Part shown: piece after piece, positions 1 to 12,668 of the stretch
How positions within the stretch are numbered: position 1 is the first letter of the stretch
Layout: each line of letters starts with the position of its first letter
Origin: Piromyces finnis
Taxonomy: Eukaryota > Neocallimastigomycota > Neocallimastigomycetes > Neocallimastigales > Neocallimastigaceae
Reading direction: 5' to 3'
Assembly: GCA_002104945.1 (NCBI GenBank)
Contig: MCFH01000001.1
Span: forward strand, 1,267,001-1,331,000
Length of the DNA stretch: 64,000 nt
Made by a program: the position numbers and the translations under genes
The notes under the pieces: model-generated
What the model was told of the DNA's origin: nothing
Seen by the model: only the letters and a program-made list of their open reading frames with translations
Database searches by the model: none

Positions 1-1
1 T

Positions 2-741
2 ATTTACAGTAAATTATATGCCATTCACATATTAGATGCTAATGTAATATTTTACTATTTTCTTAATTTTTAATATTTTATAATAATTTACATAATTAAT
101 AATTCAAAATTATTTAAAATATATATTTTTAAATTTTTTAGACTGGTTTACCAATTCCAAACACTTCACAAGTTTATATGCCACCAAGAATTAATTTATC
201 TATGCAAAGAATGACACAAGATGGTATTTACTTACTTGATAATTCCCAACATATTATCATTTGGTTATCTCGTGGCTCTAACCCAGAATTAGTTAATGCT
301 TTATTCCAAAAACCATATGAAGCTATTGCATCTGGAAAGGTAAAAATACAGTAAATATAATATAATTAATAAAAAGAATTTTAAATATTAATACTTTTTT
401 TATTTTCTTTAATTAATTATTTATAGACTACCTTACCAACTCCAAATAATGATTATGCTACTCGTATAAATAACATTATAGAATTCATTCGTAAGGATCG
501 TTTAATATCCTATAATAATTCACCATATGTATACATTGTTAAAGAAGATGATAATACTAGAGGATGGTTTATTTCTCATATGGTTGAAGATAAATTAGAC
601 AGTGAACTTTCATATCCACAATTCCTTTCTCATTTAAGAGAACAAGTAATATTATATAAATTAAGAGAGTATACTTTTAATGAAAATAGTTTATTAATAT
701 TTTTTTATATTTTCATATAGCTTTCCAAGTATTCATCATAA
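2..741 (+). CDS. SEC24: Sec24-family COPII coat subunit, C-terminal part only
   Basis: This is the 3' end of a gene that begins before the window. Exons are 2-43, 142-339, 427-645 and 721-741; all introns are GT...AG and phase 0. The joined protein has LYAIHILD, then MPPRINLS, DGIYLLDNSQHIIIWL and, near the end, WFISHMVEDKL and YPQFLSHLREQ. This is the C-terminal gelsolin-like domain of Sec24, the cargo-binding inner coat protein of COPII vesicles at the ER. The family places a YLLENG.lfLWVG block and a VED...Y.dFL block in this order. Sec23 is the alternative, but the late VED/FLSHL block favours Sec24. About 159 codons are visible; which Sec24 paralogue it is cannot be told from this fragment. 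Confidence 0.88.
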
Positions 742-1216
742 GTATAGCAATAATTATCAACGACGTTACTAAATAATACAAAATAAGAAATAATCAAAGA
801 AATGGTAAATTTCAATTATTGAAAATATATTTTAAATTATATAATAACAATTAACTGAAAAATATATTTTATTTTATTATATTAGAATATAATTAAGTAA
901 AAGCTTAATAGTTATTTTCAATTATAATTAAAACAACTATAATAGAATCAACAAATTAAAGAATTTTATTTTTTAAGAATTTTTTAAAAAAAAATAAAAT
1001 AAAATAATAATAAAGGATAACAATAAAATATAATATAAAATAAAAAAAAATAAAAAAAAAAATAAAAAAAAAAAAAAATAAAAAAAATAAAAAAAAATTA
1101 AAAGAAATAAAAAAAAAAAAAAGTAAAGATATTAAATAATAGTTATTCCATAAAAAAATAAAAATCAATAATCCAAACATTTTTTTTTTTAGTTTATACA
1201 ATTTTAAAAATATTAA

Positions 1217-1251
<35 letters not shown>

Positions 1252-1667
1252 AAAAGATAAAAGATATAAATATAATTATTTTAATGAAATAAATTTTATT
1301 GTTGTTATTTTTCCTTTTTCTATAATTATTAAGATTGTAAACGATATATGATATCTTAATTCATTGCATAGTTTTATTTTCTCTTTGTAATATATATTTT
1401 AATAATTTCTATATTACAAATAGTTTAATTAGATTGCTGTAATTTGGCAATATTAAATAATCATTTAGTTTTAATTTTTTGTAATTTTTTATTTTTTTTA
1501 CAATAATGTATTATTTACACAATTTTTGTTCTTTTAATTTAAATATGATAAATATACATATTAATGGGTATTTGTTTTATTAAAAAATATATAATAAATA
1601 AACAATAAATATAATGAGAGCCATTAATAGATACAAATATTTATAAAAGTATATTGATAAAGATTAT
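742..1667. other. Convergent intergenic region, no gene seen
   Basis: This lies between the 3' ends of SEC24 (+) and the first nicastrin gene (-). It holds long A tracts around 1030-1125 and a TAAA-type tetranucleotide run near 1214-1252. An apparent open frame of 81 codons at 956-1201 on the minus strand is only the translation of these A tracts (mostly Phe/Ile) and was not kept. Confidence 0.6.
1214..1252. repeat. (AAAT)n microsatellite
   Basis: About ten tetranucleotide units in uninterrupted tandem, in the spacer between two convergent genes. Confidence 0.8.
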
Positions 1668-4600
1668 TCAAGCTATTTTCATATTTCTTTTAGCATAATT
1701 TTTAATGTAGTAATAACCACAAATAGTTAGTATAATAGATAGTATACCAATTAATAATTCAATAAATTGGAATGTTTTAGAAGAAACAAAATAAATAGTT
1801 AATCTGTTTTTATCCCATCTTTATATTAATAATATTCAATTAGTTTTTATTCATAATTATATTTAAAGGAAAAGAACAATAAATAATAAATGTTTTTAAA
1901 ATTATTATTTACCTGCTTTCTGTCCAATTTGGTAAATTTCTATCATTTATATAGAACAAATCTTTTTTAGCATCATGTTCGATACCTATACCATAAGCTG
2001 GATGAGCATATGATCTGCCTTCTATACAGTAACCAAGAATACATTGATAATTTCTTAATGAATATGGTAAAGCATCTATTTTTGCTTTTGCGTCTTTATC
2101 TAAATCTTTATAGTTAGGATACTAAAAATTAAAAATTAAGGATTACTAATATTATATTATCAAATTCATCATATGTTTGATTACAATAATATATGTTTTA
2201 CCTCCAAATCTAAACAATCATTAATAATTGTACATGGAATAGTGGTATTTCTACCTGTAGATTTTATAATTGCATAATTTGCAATCCACGAGTCATAATT
2301 GTAGTTTGAGTTAATAGCACCACTTAAAGATACACCATTAAAAACTCCAGAATAATGGCTAATTTTACTTACTTCACTATCTTTTTTTTTTTTTAAAGAA
2401 TTTAAAAAACAAATTATTTTTTTAATTAGCTAATTTAATTATTAACATTTTTATTTATATTTGTATTTTATTATTATTACTTAATGTCGCGCCATTATTA
2501 GAAGCTATTAATTTACTTGTTAATGAACATGTAATATTATTTGATAAACAATGAATTAAATCATTTACCTATATTAATTATATTTAAAAAATACTTTATT
2601 AATAATATTTAAAATATTTATATTTATGCATTAAATATATCAATTACATATTGACAATCAACAGAAACAGATGGTGGTATTGAATTTATTTCAAGATCTG
2701 ATTCTTTATTTTGAGCATACAACCATATTGCTTTTGCAATAATATCTGCTGTTTTACATACTGTATTATCATATTTAACAGAATCACTTTCGACATCAAA
2801 TCCACTATGATAATGTCTATTAAAAGACATATATAAAAAAAATAAAAGTTATGTTATTTTTTGTAATTATGATAGATCATTATTTTTAATATTTATTCTA
2901 ACTTATTTGTATATTCAGTTTGAAAATCTCCAATAACAACAGCTGGTATTTTTTGTTTTTTCAAAAAGGATTGTGCACTTGCTGGTGGTAATCCAAGATT
3001 TTTTTCTAAGCCTTCCCATGCTGGCTTAATATTATATGAAGAATAACTATCTTCATACGTAGAATATACCCTAGATATTAAATTTGTTATTTTTAATGTT
3101 TCTGGATCAGTTTCATCGTCAACATGCATATAATAGGCTGGATTATTGATATCATCACATCCACTACAGGTCAACTGATTTAATTCTATTATTCCTTTGA
3201 TATTATTTAATGTAATATTTTTAAAATCATCAACATACATACATGGATCTTGACATGATGAAAACTGAGAACACATATAATTACTGTTATAATCATGACT
3301 TTTACATTCATATGAAGAAATATCTTTTACAAATCTTTGTGAACCACCATAACCATATGATTCACCACTAAAAAATGTAAATACTATATGATTTTGAAAT
3401 TGTTCAGGTAATACTTCAGACTTTTTTTTTTGGGGGGGGGTATAATATATAATAAAGTAAATATTATGATATTTAAAAGTTATTTACTATAAAATTAAAT
3501 AATTAAATTACTTTTGATAAAGCATCGGCAATTGCTAAATTTGCTACAAATCCACCGATTTGACTATTTGTTCCTATTGTATTATCATGAAATAAACTAT
3601 TTCCATCTATTTGTGAGCTAACAATTACAATTTTTTTCCCATCATCTGGATTAATTTGTTTAGAATAAGTACCCCATACAGAATTTCCTCCTATTGGATC
3701 GCAGTGATCTGTATAATATCATAAAACAGCAACAAAAAAAATATATGATGAAAATGTAAATTATTTATTTTAATATATAAGTTAAAATATTAATAGTTAA
3801 GATACCTCTTGATAAACATGTTTCTGAATTTTTTGAAGCATACATGAATGAATCAAATTTAATAGAATATAATGGATATTTTTTATAATTTCTTTTTTTA
3901 TTAAATTCATCTGCCTTTTTTTAAATGAATAAATAAAAAATTTTTTTCATAAATAATTAAAATATATTTATAATCATTTATATATATTAAACAACTTTAA
4001 AAAAGCAATTTACTTTAATTATTGCATTTACTCCTTCTACTTCATATGGCTTATCAAGAGACATTCCATAAATTGGGAAACTAAAATATTCATAAAGCAA
4101 CCCGTCTCCCTTTATTCGTATAATAAATATATCAATAATAGTATTCATAAATTATAAAGTAATATAGTTTAAATAATTTTTTCTTTTAATCATACATAAG
4201 GATTCCATTTATAATTTGCTTTTTCTCCTTCTGTGTACTACATGTTTTATTTTTTTGATATATTAAATATTTATAAATATCACTAAAAAATGTTAATATT
4301 TAAAAAATAGATTTGTAAAAATAATAAGAAAACCATACCATTCCAAATTCGCAATTTGGACATTCTTTATCAGGTGAATATGGTACAGGCTCTTTAGTAT
4401 CATCATATATTACAATAAGTCCTTCAACTTTATTTGTTGCTTCTAAATCTCTTAAATTTTTTCTTTAATATATTAAAAATTTAAGTATAGATAATTCATG
4501 ATGTAAAATTGTTTTACGTGTTTTTTAAAAAAATATTTTACTTGTTAATAAGATCTGCCTGAAGAACTACAGCAAATTTTCCTTTTAGATTTGATTTTTT

Positions 4601-5065
4601 AAAAATTTCAAATTCTTCATTTGTTGATATTCTGTATATAATAGAGGCTGAAGAACTTGCTGTTTATTTTTTTTATCATTTATTTATTTATTATTTATTA
4701 TTATTATTATTATTATTATTTAAAAAAAAAAAAATAAAAAAAATAAAACAAGTAATTAATAAAAATTTAAATTAATTTCTTTAATTTCTTTATTCTTATA
4801 TTTTTATTGTTATAAATTTACTAAATAATGAATAATTTACATTTGCTTCCAATTTCAGAAGTCGCATTTAAATATTTTGGAAATACAACATTATTAAGTT
4901 CCTGTTCCATTATTTTTTCAAGGGAAGTACAAAGACATGGTATTTCTTTATATTATTTTATAAAATTTATTAATATTAAGTCCATTAAATTTTTATTAGC
5001 ATAATAGCTGATACTTTACCTACTAATAATAGTAAAAATATATTATAAAAATATTTTATTTTCAT
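1668..5065 (-). CDS. NCSTN: Nicastrin-like gamma-secretase subunit, copy 1
   Basis: Fourteen exons (minus strand, listed 5' to 3'): 5065-5020, 4945-4841, 4659-4542, 4462-4339, 4237-4196, 4109-4014, 3914-3806, 3708-3512, 3420-2903, 2816-2648, 2568-2481, 2380-2202, 2121-1913 and 1818-1668. They total 2151 nt (716 aa; human nicastrin is about 709). Order of features: a hydrophobic signal peptide (MKIKYFYNIFLLLLV); LNATSEIG; GDGLLYEYFSFPI; CDPIGGNSVWG near residue 217; IDGNSLFHDNT; TFFSGES near 294-300; PPASAQSFL; a NWTESRW motif; and one C-terminal membrane helix near 683-705 with a very short tail. These match nicastrin block by block, including the peptidase-like ectodomain. Nicastrin is the large glycosylated gatekeeper subunit of the presenilin intramembrane protease. 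The usual DYIGS motif reads GYGGS here (302-306). A tandem paralogue lies directly upstream. Confidence 0.9.
3421..3439 (-). other. A10-G acceptor next to a C9 run in a nicastrin intron
   Basis: On the coding (minus) strand the intron before exon 9 of nicastrin copy 1 ends with a run of C, then a run of A, then the acceptor AG. There is no pyrimidine tract directly at the AG. A C9 homopolymer is out of place in such A+T-rich DNA. The phase of the model needs this acceptor. Confidence 0.6.
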
Positions 5066-5564
5066 ATTAATTAATTAAATATTTAATTTAAAACGAATTG
5101 TTTGTATTTAGGAGTTTGGATTATATTTAAATAATTCAAAATTTTCTAAGTAATTATTGTAATAATAAAATAATTTTTTTTTTATTATTATTACTAATTT
5201 TAATATTATAATAATATTAATAATAATAATATTTATTATAATACTAATTCAAGGATTGTTATTCTTAAAAAAAGTGTATATTTAGTTTTATTTAATATTA
5301 TATAATAAATATAAAATTGTAAATTTCTTCGAAATGAATGAAAGTTCTTTTTTTTTTTTTTGAATTAAATGATTTTATTAAAGTTTGAATGTATTACAAC
5401 TTTTTATTACACAAATATAAATAAAATATATATTATATATATTAAACATATATCATGTGATTTTAAATAATTTATTACTTTTTTATGTTATAAATAATCA
5501 AATTAATATAATATTTTACAGGGTATTAATTATTTATAATTTATTTTAAAATAGAATTTTAGTT
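5066..5564. other. Spacer between the tandem nicastrin genes
   Basis: About 500 bp of A+T-rich DNA. It is the upstream region of copy 1 and the downstream region of copy 2. I see no open frame, tRNA or clear promoter element that stands out from the background. Confidence 0.6.
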
Positions 5565-8500
5565 CTATGCTAACTTTAAATACTTTTTTGTATATGTATT
5601 AATGAAATAATATCCAATAATAGTCAAAATAACAAATACAATTCCTACTAATAATTCAAATATTTGAAATATTCTGGATGTTGTAAAGCAAATAGTTATT
5701 GAATTTGAAGACCATCTAATAAAATAAAATGCAGGTATTATTAATAAATTTTAAAAATTTAAATATTAATTATTTTTGATATTCAAAAAAATATAGATTT
5801 ACCTGCTTTCAACCCAAGTTGCTTCATCTTCTTTCTTTACAAAATATTTATTATTAAAAACATCATATCGTAATCCCGATCCATATGCTGGGTGAACAAA
5901 CGCTTGGCCTTCAATACAGAAGTTATTTATACATTGATATTTTCTTTTTGAGTATGGCATAGATTCAATTTTTTTCTTGGATTCATCATCTAATTCATCA
6001 AAATTAGGATACTATATATCATAATTTGTGAATTTCATTATAAATCATTAATCATATGGCATTTTTTAATAATTTTTTTTTTATTTTATTACCTCAAATT
6101 GTTTCATGCAATCGTCAATATATTTACAAGGAAAAGTTGTATTTCTTCCTGTTGATGTTATTAGAGCATAATTTGTTACCCAAGAATCAAAATTACTATA
6201 GGTATGAAGTGTTCCATTTAAAGAATAGTCATTAAATATACCTGAATAATGACTTACTTTAGATAATTTACCTATATCAATTATGTATATAAAATTAAAT
6301 ATAATTACTATAAAATTGAAATAAAAATTATATATTTATTTAATTACCTTCCACTTGACGTGTTGAATTATTTGATGTCAATAGTGTTTGCGCCAATGGA
6401 CAAGATATATTATGTGAAAGACAATACATCAATTCATTAACCTTTATGTTTTATTTGAAAAAAATATATGCAAATAAAAAAATTTTTAATACAATTCAAT
6501 ACAATTTTTTTTAAACAATTTTATTTTTATTTTGTTATTGATTTTTATACTATTAATAAATAAGAAATGAACTTTATAAATTACATAATTGCAATTAACA
6601 GCGACAGATGGTGGAATTAAATTAACATCATAATCAATTTCTTTATTTTGAGCATAGAGCCATACTGATTTTGCAATAATATCTGCTGTTTTACATACAG
6701 TATTGTCGTAAGTGGTTGAATTACTATCAATATCAAAACCGCTATGATAAAATCTTAATTAAATATATAGTAGAGTTTAATAAAAAAAAAAAAAATTTTT
6801 TTAAAAAATAAAACTAAAGTAAAATAATATTTATTATTTATTATTTATTATTTACTTATTTGTAAATTCAGTTTGAAAATCGCTTATAACAACCGCTGGA
6901 ATTTTTTGTTTTTTTAAAAAAGATTGAGAACTTGCTGGAGGTAATCCTAAGTTTTTAATTAAGCCTTCCCATGCAGGTTTGATATTATATGATGTATTTT
7001 GGCGTTTTAATTTATTTATGGTTTCATTTCTACTGGAACTGTCTATATTATTATTATTATCTACAATAATATTAGAAGCATCATTATTATTTGGTATAGC
7101 AGGTACACTATTTCCAAATACGGAATAAACTTTTGAAATTAAATTTGTTATTTTTAGAGTTTCTGAATCATTTTCATCATCAATATGCATAAAATATGTT
7201 GGGCTATCTGTATTGTTGCATCCACTACATGTTAATTGATTCAACTCTATAATTCCCTTGATATTATTTAATGTGATATTTTTAAAATCATCAAAATACA
7301 TGTATGGGTTAAAACATGAAGCATAATTTGAACATTCTTTATTTACACGTTCATTTTTATTGAGACATTTAAATGGTTCTGATATATCGTTGACAAATCG
7401 TTGAGATCCTCCATAACCAAATGATTCACCATTAAAAAACATAAATACTATATGATTTTGAAATTGTTCTGGTTTAATGTCTGACTTTGTTTATAAATAT
7501 ATGATTATTTATAAATAAAAAATATTTTTACAGCTATTACTTATTATAAAAATATTTAATATATAAAAGCAAAATATATACTCTTGATAAAGCATCTGCA
7601 ATGGCTAAATTAGCTACAATTCCACCAATTTGACTATTTGTTCCTATTGTATTCTCATGAAATAAACTGTTTCCATCGAGTTGAGCTGTTATAAATACAA
7701 TCTTTTTACCATCATTAGGATCTATTTTTCTTGAAAAAGAGCTCCAAATTGAATTACCACCAATTGGATCACAAGTTTCTTTTTATTATATAATAAAATA
7801 TTTAAAAGTTAATATATAATATTATTAAATAATATGAATTGAATTTTATAATTATATCAACTATACTTCTTGATAAGCATGTTATTGTATCTTCAGGTGC
7901 TAGCATAAAAGAATCAAATTTAATTGAATATAATGGATAATTTTTATATTTTCTTTTTTTATTAAATATATTAGCCTATTTTGAAAATTTTAATTCATAT
8001 TAATGCTAATTCATTATTTAATTCAAAAGTTATTATATATCTACTTCGATAATTGGTAGGACTGCATCTTTTACTGAATATCCATTTCCTGTAATACCAA
8101 AAATTGGAAAATCAAAATATTTAAATAACATTCCGTCTCCCTTTTAAAAATTTTATATTAACAGTATATATAAATTTAATTTTTAATATGATTTATTAAA
8201 TAAATTATTATTTTAAAATGTTTACTTACATGGGGATTCCATTTATAATTTGCCCTTTCATCTCCGGAATACTATTATAAAGGTATATAGTTATATTTCA
8301 TATTATATTTAATGAATTCGTATTTATTAATTTAAATATTATTATTTCATTGAAGAAAAAAACTTACCATTCCATATTCACAATTAGGACATTTTTTATC
8401 CGGAGAATATGGTTTTATCATTGGCTTATCATCATAAACTACAATTACTCCTACTACTTTTTTGGTTTCTTCTAATTTTACTAATTTTTCTCTTTACATA

Positions 8501-9068
8501 TTATTTCCATAAATAATAATAAGAGTTATTAAAAGTATTTTATTAAATCTAAAAATACTATACAAAAATATTATATATATATTTTAATAATTTACGCATT
8601 AACAAATACAGCTGATATAACAATTGCATATTTATCTGTTAAATCGGAATTATTTATAAATGATTTAAAATCTTCTTCTGAATCAATTCTATATATAATA
8701 CCCGAGGATGAACTTGCTATTGTAAATTTTATAGAATTTAATATTTACATTTTAAATTTTTTAAACATTTCATACAATTATTGATATATCTATATTTTTT
8801 AGAAATTACATTTGCTTCCAATTTTTGTTTTTGCATTTAATATTCTTGGGAATACAGTATCAAAATTTTTATATTCAGTTACTAAAGTCTGTGTAATATC
8901 TTTTTTTACTTTGCTACTTGTGCATTTTAAAACTTATTAAAAAATAGAATAAATTAACTTCATTATTATAATGAATATATAATAAACAATGAAAATTAAT
9001 ATATATACTTTTATATATTTTTTACCTTGTAACAGAAAATATATGATAATAAAAGAAAGAAGTTTCAT
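5565..9068 (-). CDS. NCSTN: Nicastrin-like gamma-secretase subunit, copy 2
   Basis: Fourteen exons (minus): 9068-9026, 8932-8810, 8716-8596, 8491-8368, 8271-8230, 8140-8045, 7975-7867, 7778-7582, 7484-6856, 6753-6585, 6441-6348, 6271-6093, 6011-5803 and 5715-5565. Total 2286 nt, 761 aa. Ten of the fourteen exons have exactly the same length as in copy 1 and all intron phases agree, so this is a tandem duplicate. Signal peptide MKLLSFIIIYFLLQ. Conserved blocks include CDPIGGNSIWS, LDGNSLFHENT, MFFNGESFGYGGSQRF (300-315), LPPASSQSFLKKQKIPAVV and a C-terminal membrane helix near 728-750. Exon 9 is 111 nt longer than in copy 1, because of an Asn/Ser-rich insertion with several NNN runs. The changes between copies are spread over the whole protein with all frames kept open, so both copies look functional. 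Confidence 0.9.
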
Positions 9069-9846
9069 TCTTTTTTTCTTTTTTAATTTTATTATAATAA
9101 ATATTATATTGCTAAGTATATTTTTAGTTTTATTAAGTAAAATTAAATAAAACACATAAATTTAAAAAAAACTTTTTTTATTATTGTTATTACTATTTTT
9201 TTTTTATTGTTGTTATTGTTGTTGTTGTTCTTATTTGAAAATATAAAAGAATTTCTAATTAATACATTGTAATTTAAAAAAAAAAGAGAGAGATTAATTT
9301 ATTTAAGGTATTATATTAATTTTTACTTGTTTATATAACTTTGTTGTATAAATATAAAATCTAAATAATTAATAATTCCTTTTTATTTTTATTTTATTAT
9401 TATTGTTGTTATTTCTTATTTTATTTTATTTTATTTTTTTAAATGTTTATATTTAATTTTTATAAATTTCACAAAAAGACAAAATGCTGTGAATAATTAA
9501 ATTAGCTTTATTAAATTTAAATAACATAAATATATACATTATTATCATAAATATATTTTAACCTATGAAAAATAAATGATATGACACTTATAATTAATAA
9601 ATTACTATAAATAAAATTTTCAATATAAATTAAAATAATTTATAAACATTATTTGGATATTGTTAATCCTATTTATTTAAACAAAAATATGATAATTCTT
9701 ATACAAAAAAAAAAGGAATTAACTAATTTGTGAAAAATTAAATTATCAATATATTATAATATACGATAATCGATTATTTACTATATATTACTTTAATAAT
9801 TTATAAATAAAAACGATTGGTTTTTAGTTTTTTAAAATTTTTTTCA

Positions 9847-9892
<46 letters not shown>

Positions 9893-9927
9893 CTACAAAT
9901 TTTACTTATTAAATATTAAATTTAAAA
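9069..9927. promoter_or_regulatory. Divergent upstream region of nicastrin copy 2 and ATIC
   Basis: This 860 bp separates two divergent start codons, so it should hold both promoters. The only distinctive element is an uninterrupted T25 tract at 9861-9885, ending about 40 nt before the ATIC ATG on the T-rich coding strand. Long poly(dA:dT) tracts commonly exclude nucleosomes in fungal promoters; that role here is inference. No TATA call is meaningful in this background. Confidence 0.45.
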
Positions 9928-12133
9928 ATGGAAACTAGATACGGTAATAAATAAGTTAATTAATTAATATTAGAAATTTTAATTTATAAAAACAAAAAGA
10001 AAATAGAAAATGGAAAAATTCTGTTAATAATAAATTAATGTTTTTTTATATTATATAATTTTATTAAATATATAATAAAATAATAATAAATAAAAAAAAA
10101 AAAAAGCCCTTCTTTCATTATCCGACAAAACCGGTCTTATTGACTTAGCCAAAGGTTTAAATGAAGTTGGTGTTACTTTAGTTGCTTCTGGTGGTACATC
10201 TAAGGCTATTCGTGAAGCTGGACTTCCAGTCATGTAAGAAATGTTATTAATAATAAATTATCCAATTTAATCAAAAATTAATTAGTATTGTTATTTATAT
10301 AGCGATGTTGCCGATATTACTAAGGCTCCAGAAATGTTAGGTGGTCGTGTTAAGACTCTCCACCCAGCTGTTCACGGAGGTTAATAAATTAATAAAAATA
10401 ATAAAATTGTTAATAAAAATAAAATGATTAAATATTCTTATTAAAAAATGAAAAATAATGGTATAAATAGGTATCTTAGCCAGAGAAATCGAATCCGATG
10501 TTAAGGAAATGAAGGAAAGAGGTTACAACATGATTGACTATGTTGCCTGTAATCTTTACCCATTCCAAAAATGTGTTGCTAGACCAGATGTCACTATTCC
10601 AGAAGCTGTTGAAGAAGTTGATATTGGTAAGAAATTAAATAATTAATTTAATAAATAAAATTTTAAATAAAAATCAAAATTTAATAGTAAGAAATTAAAA
10701 TATAATTAATATAAACTTAAAAATAAAAAGGTGGTGTTACTCTTCTTCGTGCTGCTGCTAAGAATCACGCTCGTGTTACTATTCTTAGTGATCCAAATGA
10801 TTACCCAGAATTCCTTGCTGAATTAAAGAAGAACTTCCAAGAAACTGGTAAGGCTTCTATTTCTCAAGAACTTAGAAACAAGTTCGCTGTTAAGGCTTTC
10901 TCTCACACTGCTGAATACGATACCGCTATTTCCGGTTACTTCAGAAAACAATACTCTGAAGGTGTTTCCAGATTAGAACTCCGTTACGGTGCTAACCCAT
11001 ACCAAAAGCCAGCTTGCGTCTTCACTAACAAGTCTGAACTCCCATTCAAGGTTTTATCTGGTAGTCCAGGTTACATTAACCTTTTAGATGCTTTCAATTC
11101 TTACCCATTAGTTAAGGAATTAAAGGAAGCTCTTGGTCTTCCAGCTGCTGCTTCTTTCAAGCACGTTTCTCCAGCTGGTGCTGCTGTTGGTACTCCATTA
11201 TCTGCTGATGAAGCTAAGGTCTTCATGGTTGATGATCTTACCGTTCCATTAACCCCATTAGCTTGTGCTTATGCTCGTGCTCGTGGTGCTGACCGTATGT
11301 CTTCATTCGGTGACTGGATTGCTCTTTCTGATCCATGTGATTTAGCTACTGCTAAGATTATTTCTCGTGAAGTTTCAGATGGTGTTATTGCTCCAGGTTA
11401 CAATGCTGATGCCTTAGAAGTTTTAAAGAAGAAGAAGGGAGGTAGATACTGTGTCTTACAAATCGATCCAAATTACGAACCAGAAGAAATTGAAACTCGT
11501 CAAGTCTTTGGTATGTACTTACAACAAAAGAGAAACAACTTAAAGATCACTAAGGAAGTTTTCAACAACATTGTTTCATCTAACAAGAACCTTCCAGAAT
11601 CTGCTATTCGTGATTTAATTGTTGCCACCATTGCTCTTAAATTCACTCAATCTAACTCCGTTTGTTACGCCAAGAACGGTATGGTTGTTGGTCTTGGTGC
11701 TGGTCAACAATCTCGTGTTCACTGTACTCGTTTAGCTGGTGACAAGGCTGATAATGTCTGGTGTCGCTTCCACCCAAAGATTCTTGCTTTCAACTTCAAG
11801 AAGTCTGTTAAGCGTGCTGAACGTTCTAACTGCATTGATCAATACATTACTGATCAAATTGATAACTTAGAACAATGGAAGCAATGCTTCGAAACTGAAC
11901 CAGAAATGTTAACTCGTGAAGAAAAGAAGGAATGGATTAGCAAGAATACTGATGTCGTTGTTAGTAGTGATGCTTTCTTCCCATTCCCAGATAACATTCA
12001 ACGTGCCAGTCAAAGTGGTGTTAAGTACGTTGCTGCTCCAAGTGGTTCTGTTCAAGATCCAGTTGTCATTGAAGAAGCCAACAACAAGAACATGACTTTA
12101 TGTTTCACTAACTATCGTCTTTTCCACCATTAA
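9928..12133 (+). CDS. ATIC: Bifunctional AICAR transformylase / IMP cyclohydrolase
   Basis: Exons are 9928-9943, 10107-10233, 10303-10379, 10471-10626 and 10731-12133. Total 1779 nt, 592 aa, the usual eukaryotic ATIC length. It catalyses the last two steps of de novo purine synthesis: formyl transfer from 10-formyl-THF to AICAR, then ring closure to IMP. N-terminal cyclohydrolase (MGS-like) domain: [63 protein letters not shown]-terminal transformylase domain: [38 protein letters not shown] and, near the C-terminus, a [12 protein letters not shown] block. The ATG was chosen because the tiny first exon gives METRY then joins [10 protein letters not shown] in phase. The last exon is markedly G+C-richer than its surroundings, with a narrow codon set (GGT, AAG, TTC, CCA), which suggests high expression. 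The four introns argue against recent bacterial purH transfer. Confidence 0.98.
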
Positions 12134-12668
12134 GCTATTTGATTTCTAATATGAAATAGGAAAAAATATTTATTTTTTTTTTTTTTGAATTTCTGTTATT
12201 ATTAGAAAATAAAAATAGTAATATTTAATAAGTTTTTAAATAGCAAAGAAAAAATAAAAAATAATCTCATAAAAATTATATATTGAAGATTATAAAACAA
12301 TTAAAAAAAACAGTTAAAATTAATATTTCAAGTATAAAAGAAAAAAATAGAATTGAAATGAGATAAAAAATATTTCCATAAAAATATAAAATACATAAAG
12401 ATTAATAAAAATAAAATAAAAAATTGAAATTTTTTTTAAATACTGAATAAATTAATTTTTTATTTTTAGCAATTTTGTAAGATCAGTTAAGTAGTCTAGA
12501 GCTATAAAAGAGATTATAAATTTGTTCTTGAAAAGATTTAATTTTTTTGACGTTGTTGGAAATCAAATGTTTTTTTTTAATTTTTAAAATTTAGATAGTT
12601 ATTTCGATAATAATAATAATCGTTCTAATAATCCGATGTACACAATAAAATATTTAAATTCCTTCTTT

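Noticed and set aside
956-1201. 81-codon minus-strand frame, Phe/Ile-rich
   Set aside because: Product of A tracts in the spacer between two convergent genes.
9928-12133. Horizontal transfer of ATIC from bacteria (purH)
   Set aside because: Four spliceosomal introns, eukaryotic length of 592 aa, and codon bias shared with ARF1 argue for a resident gene.
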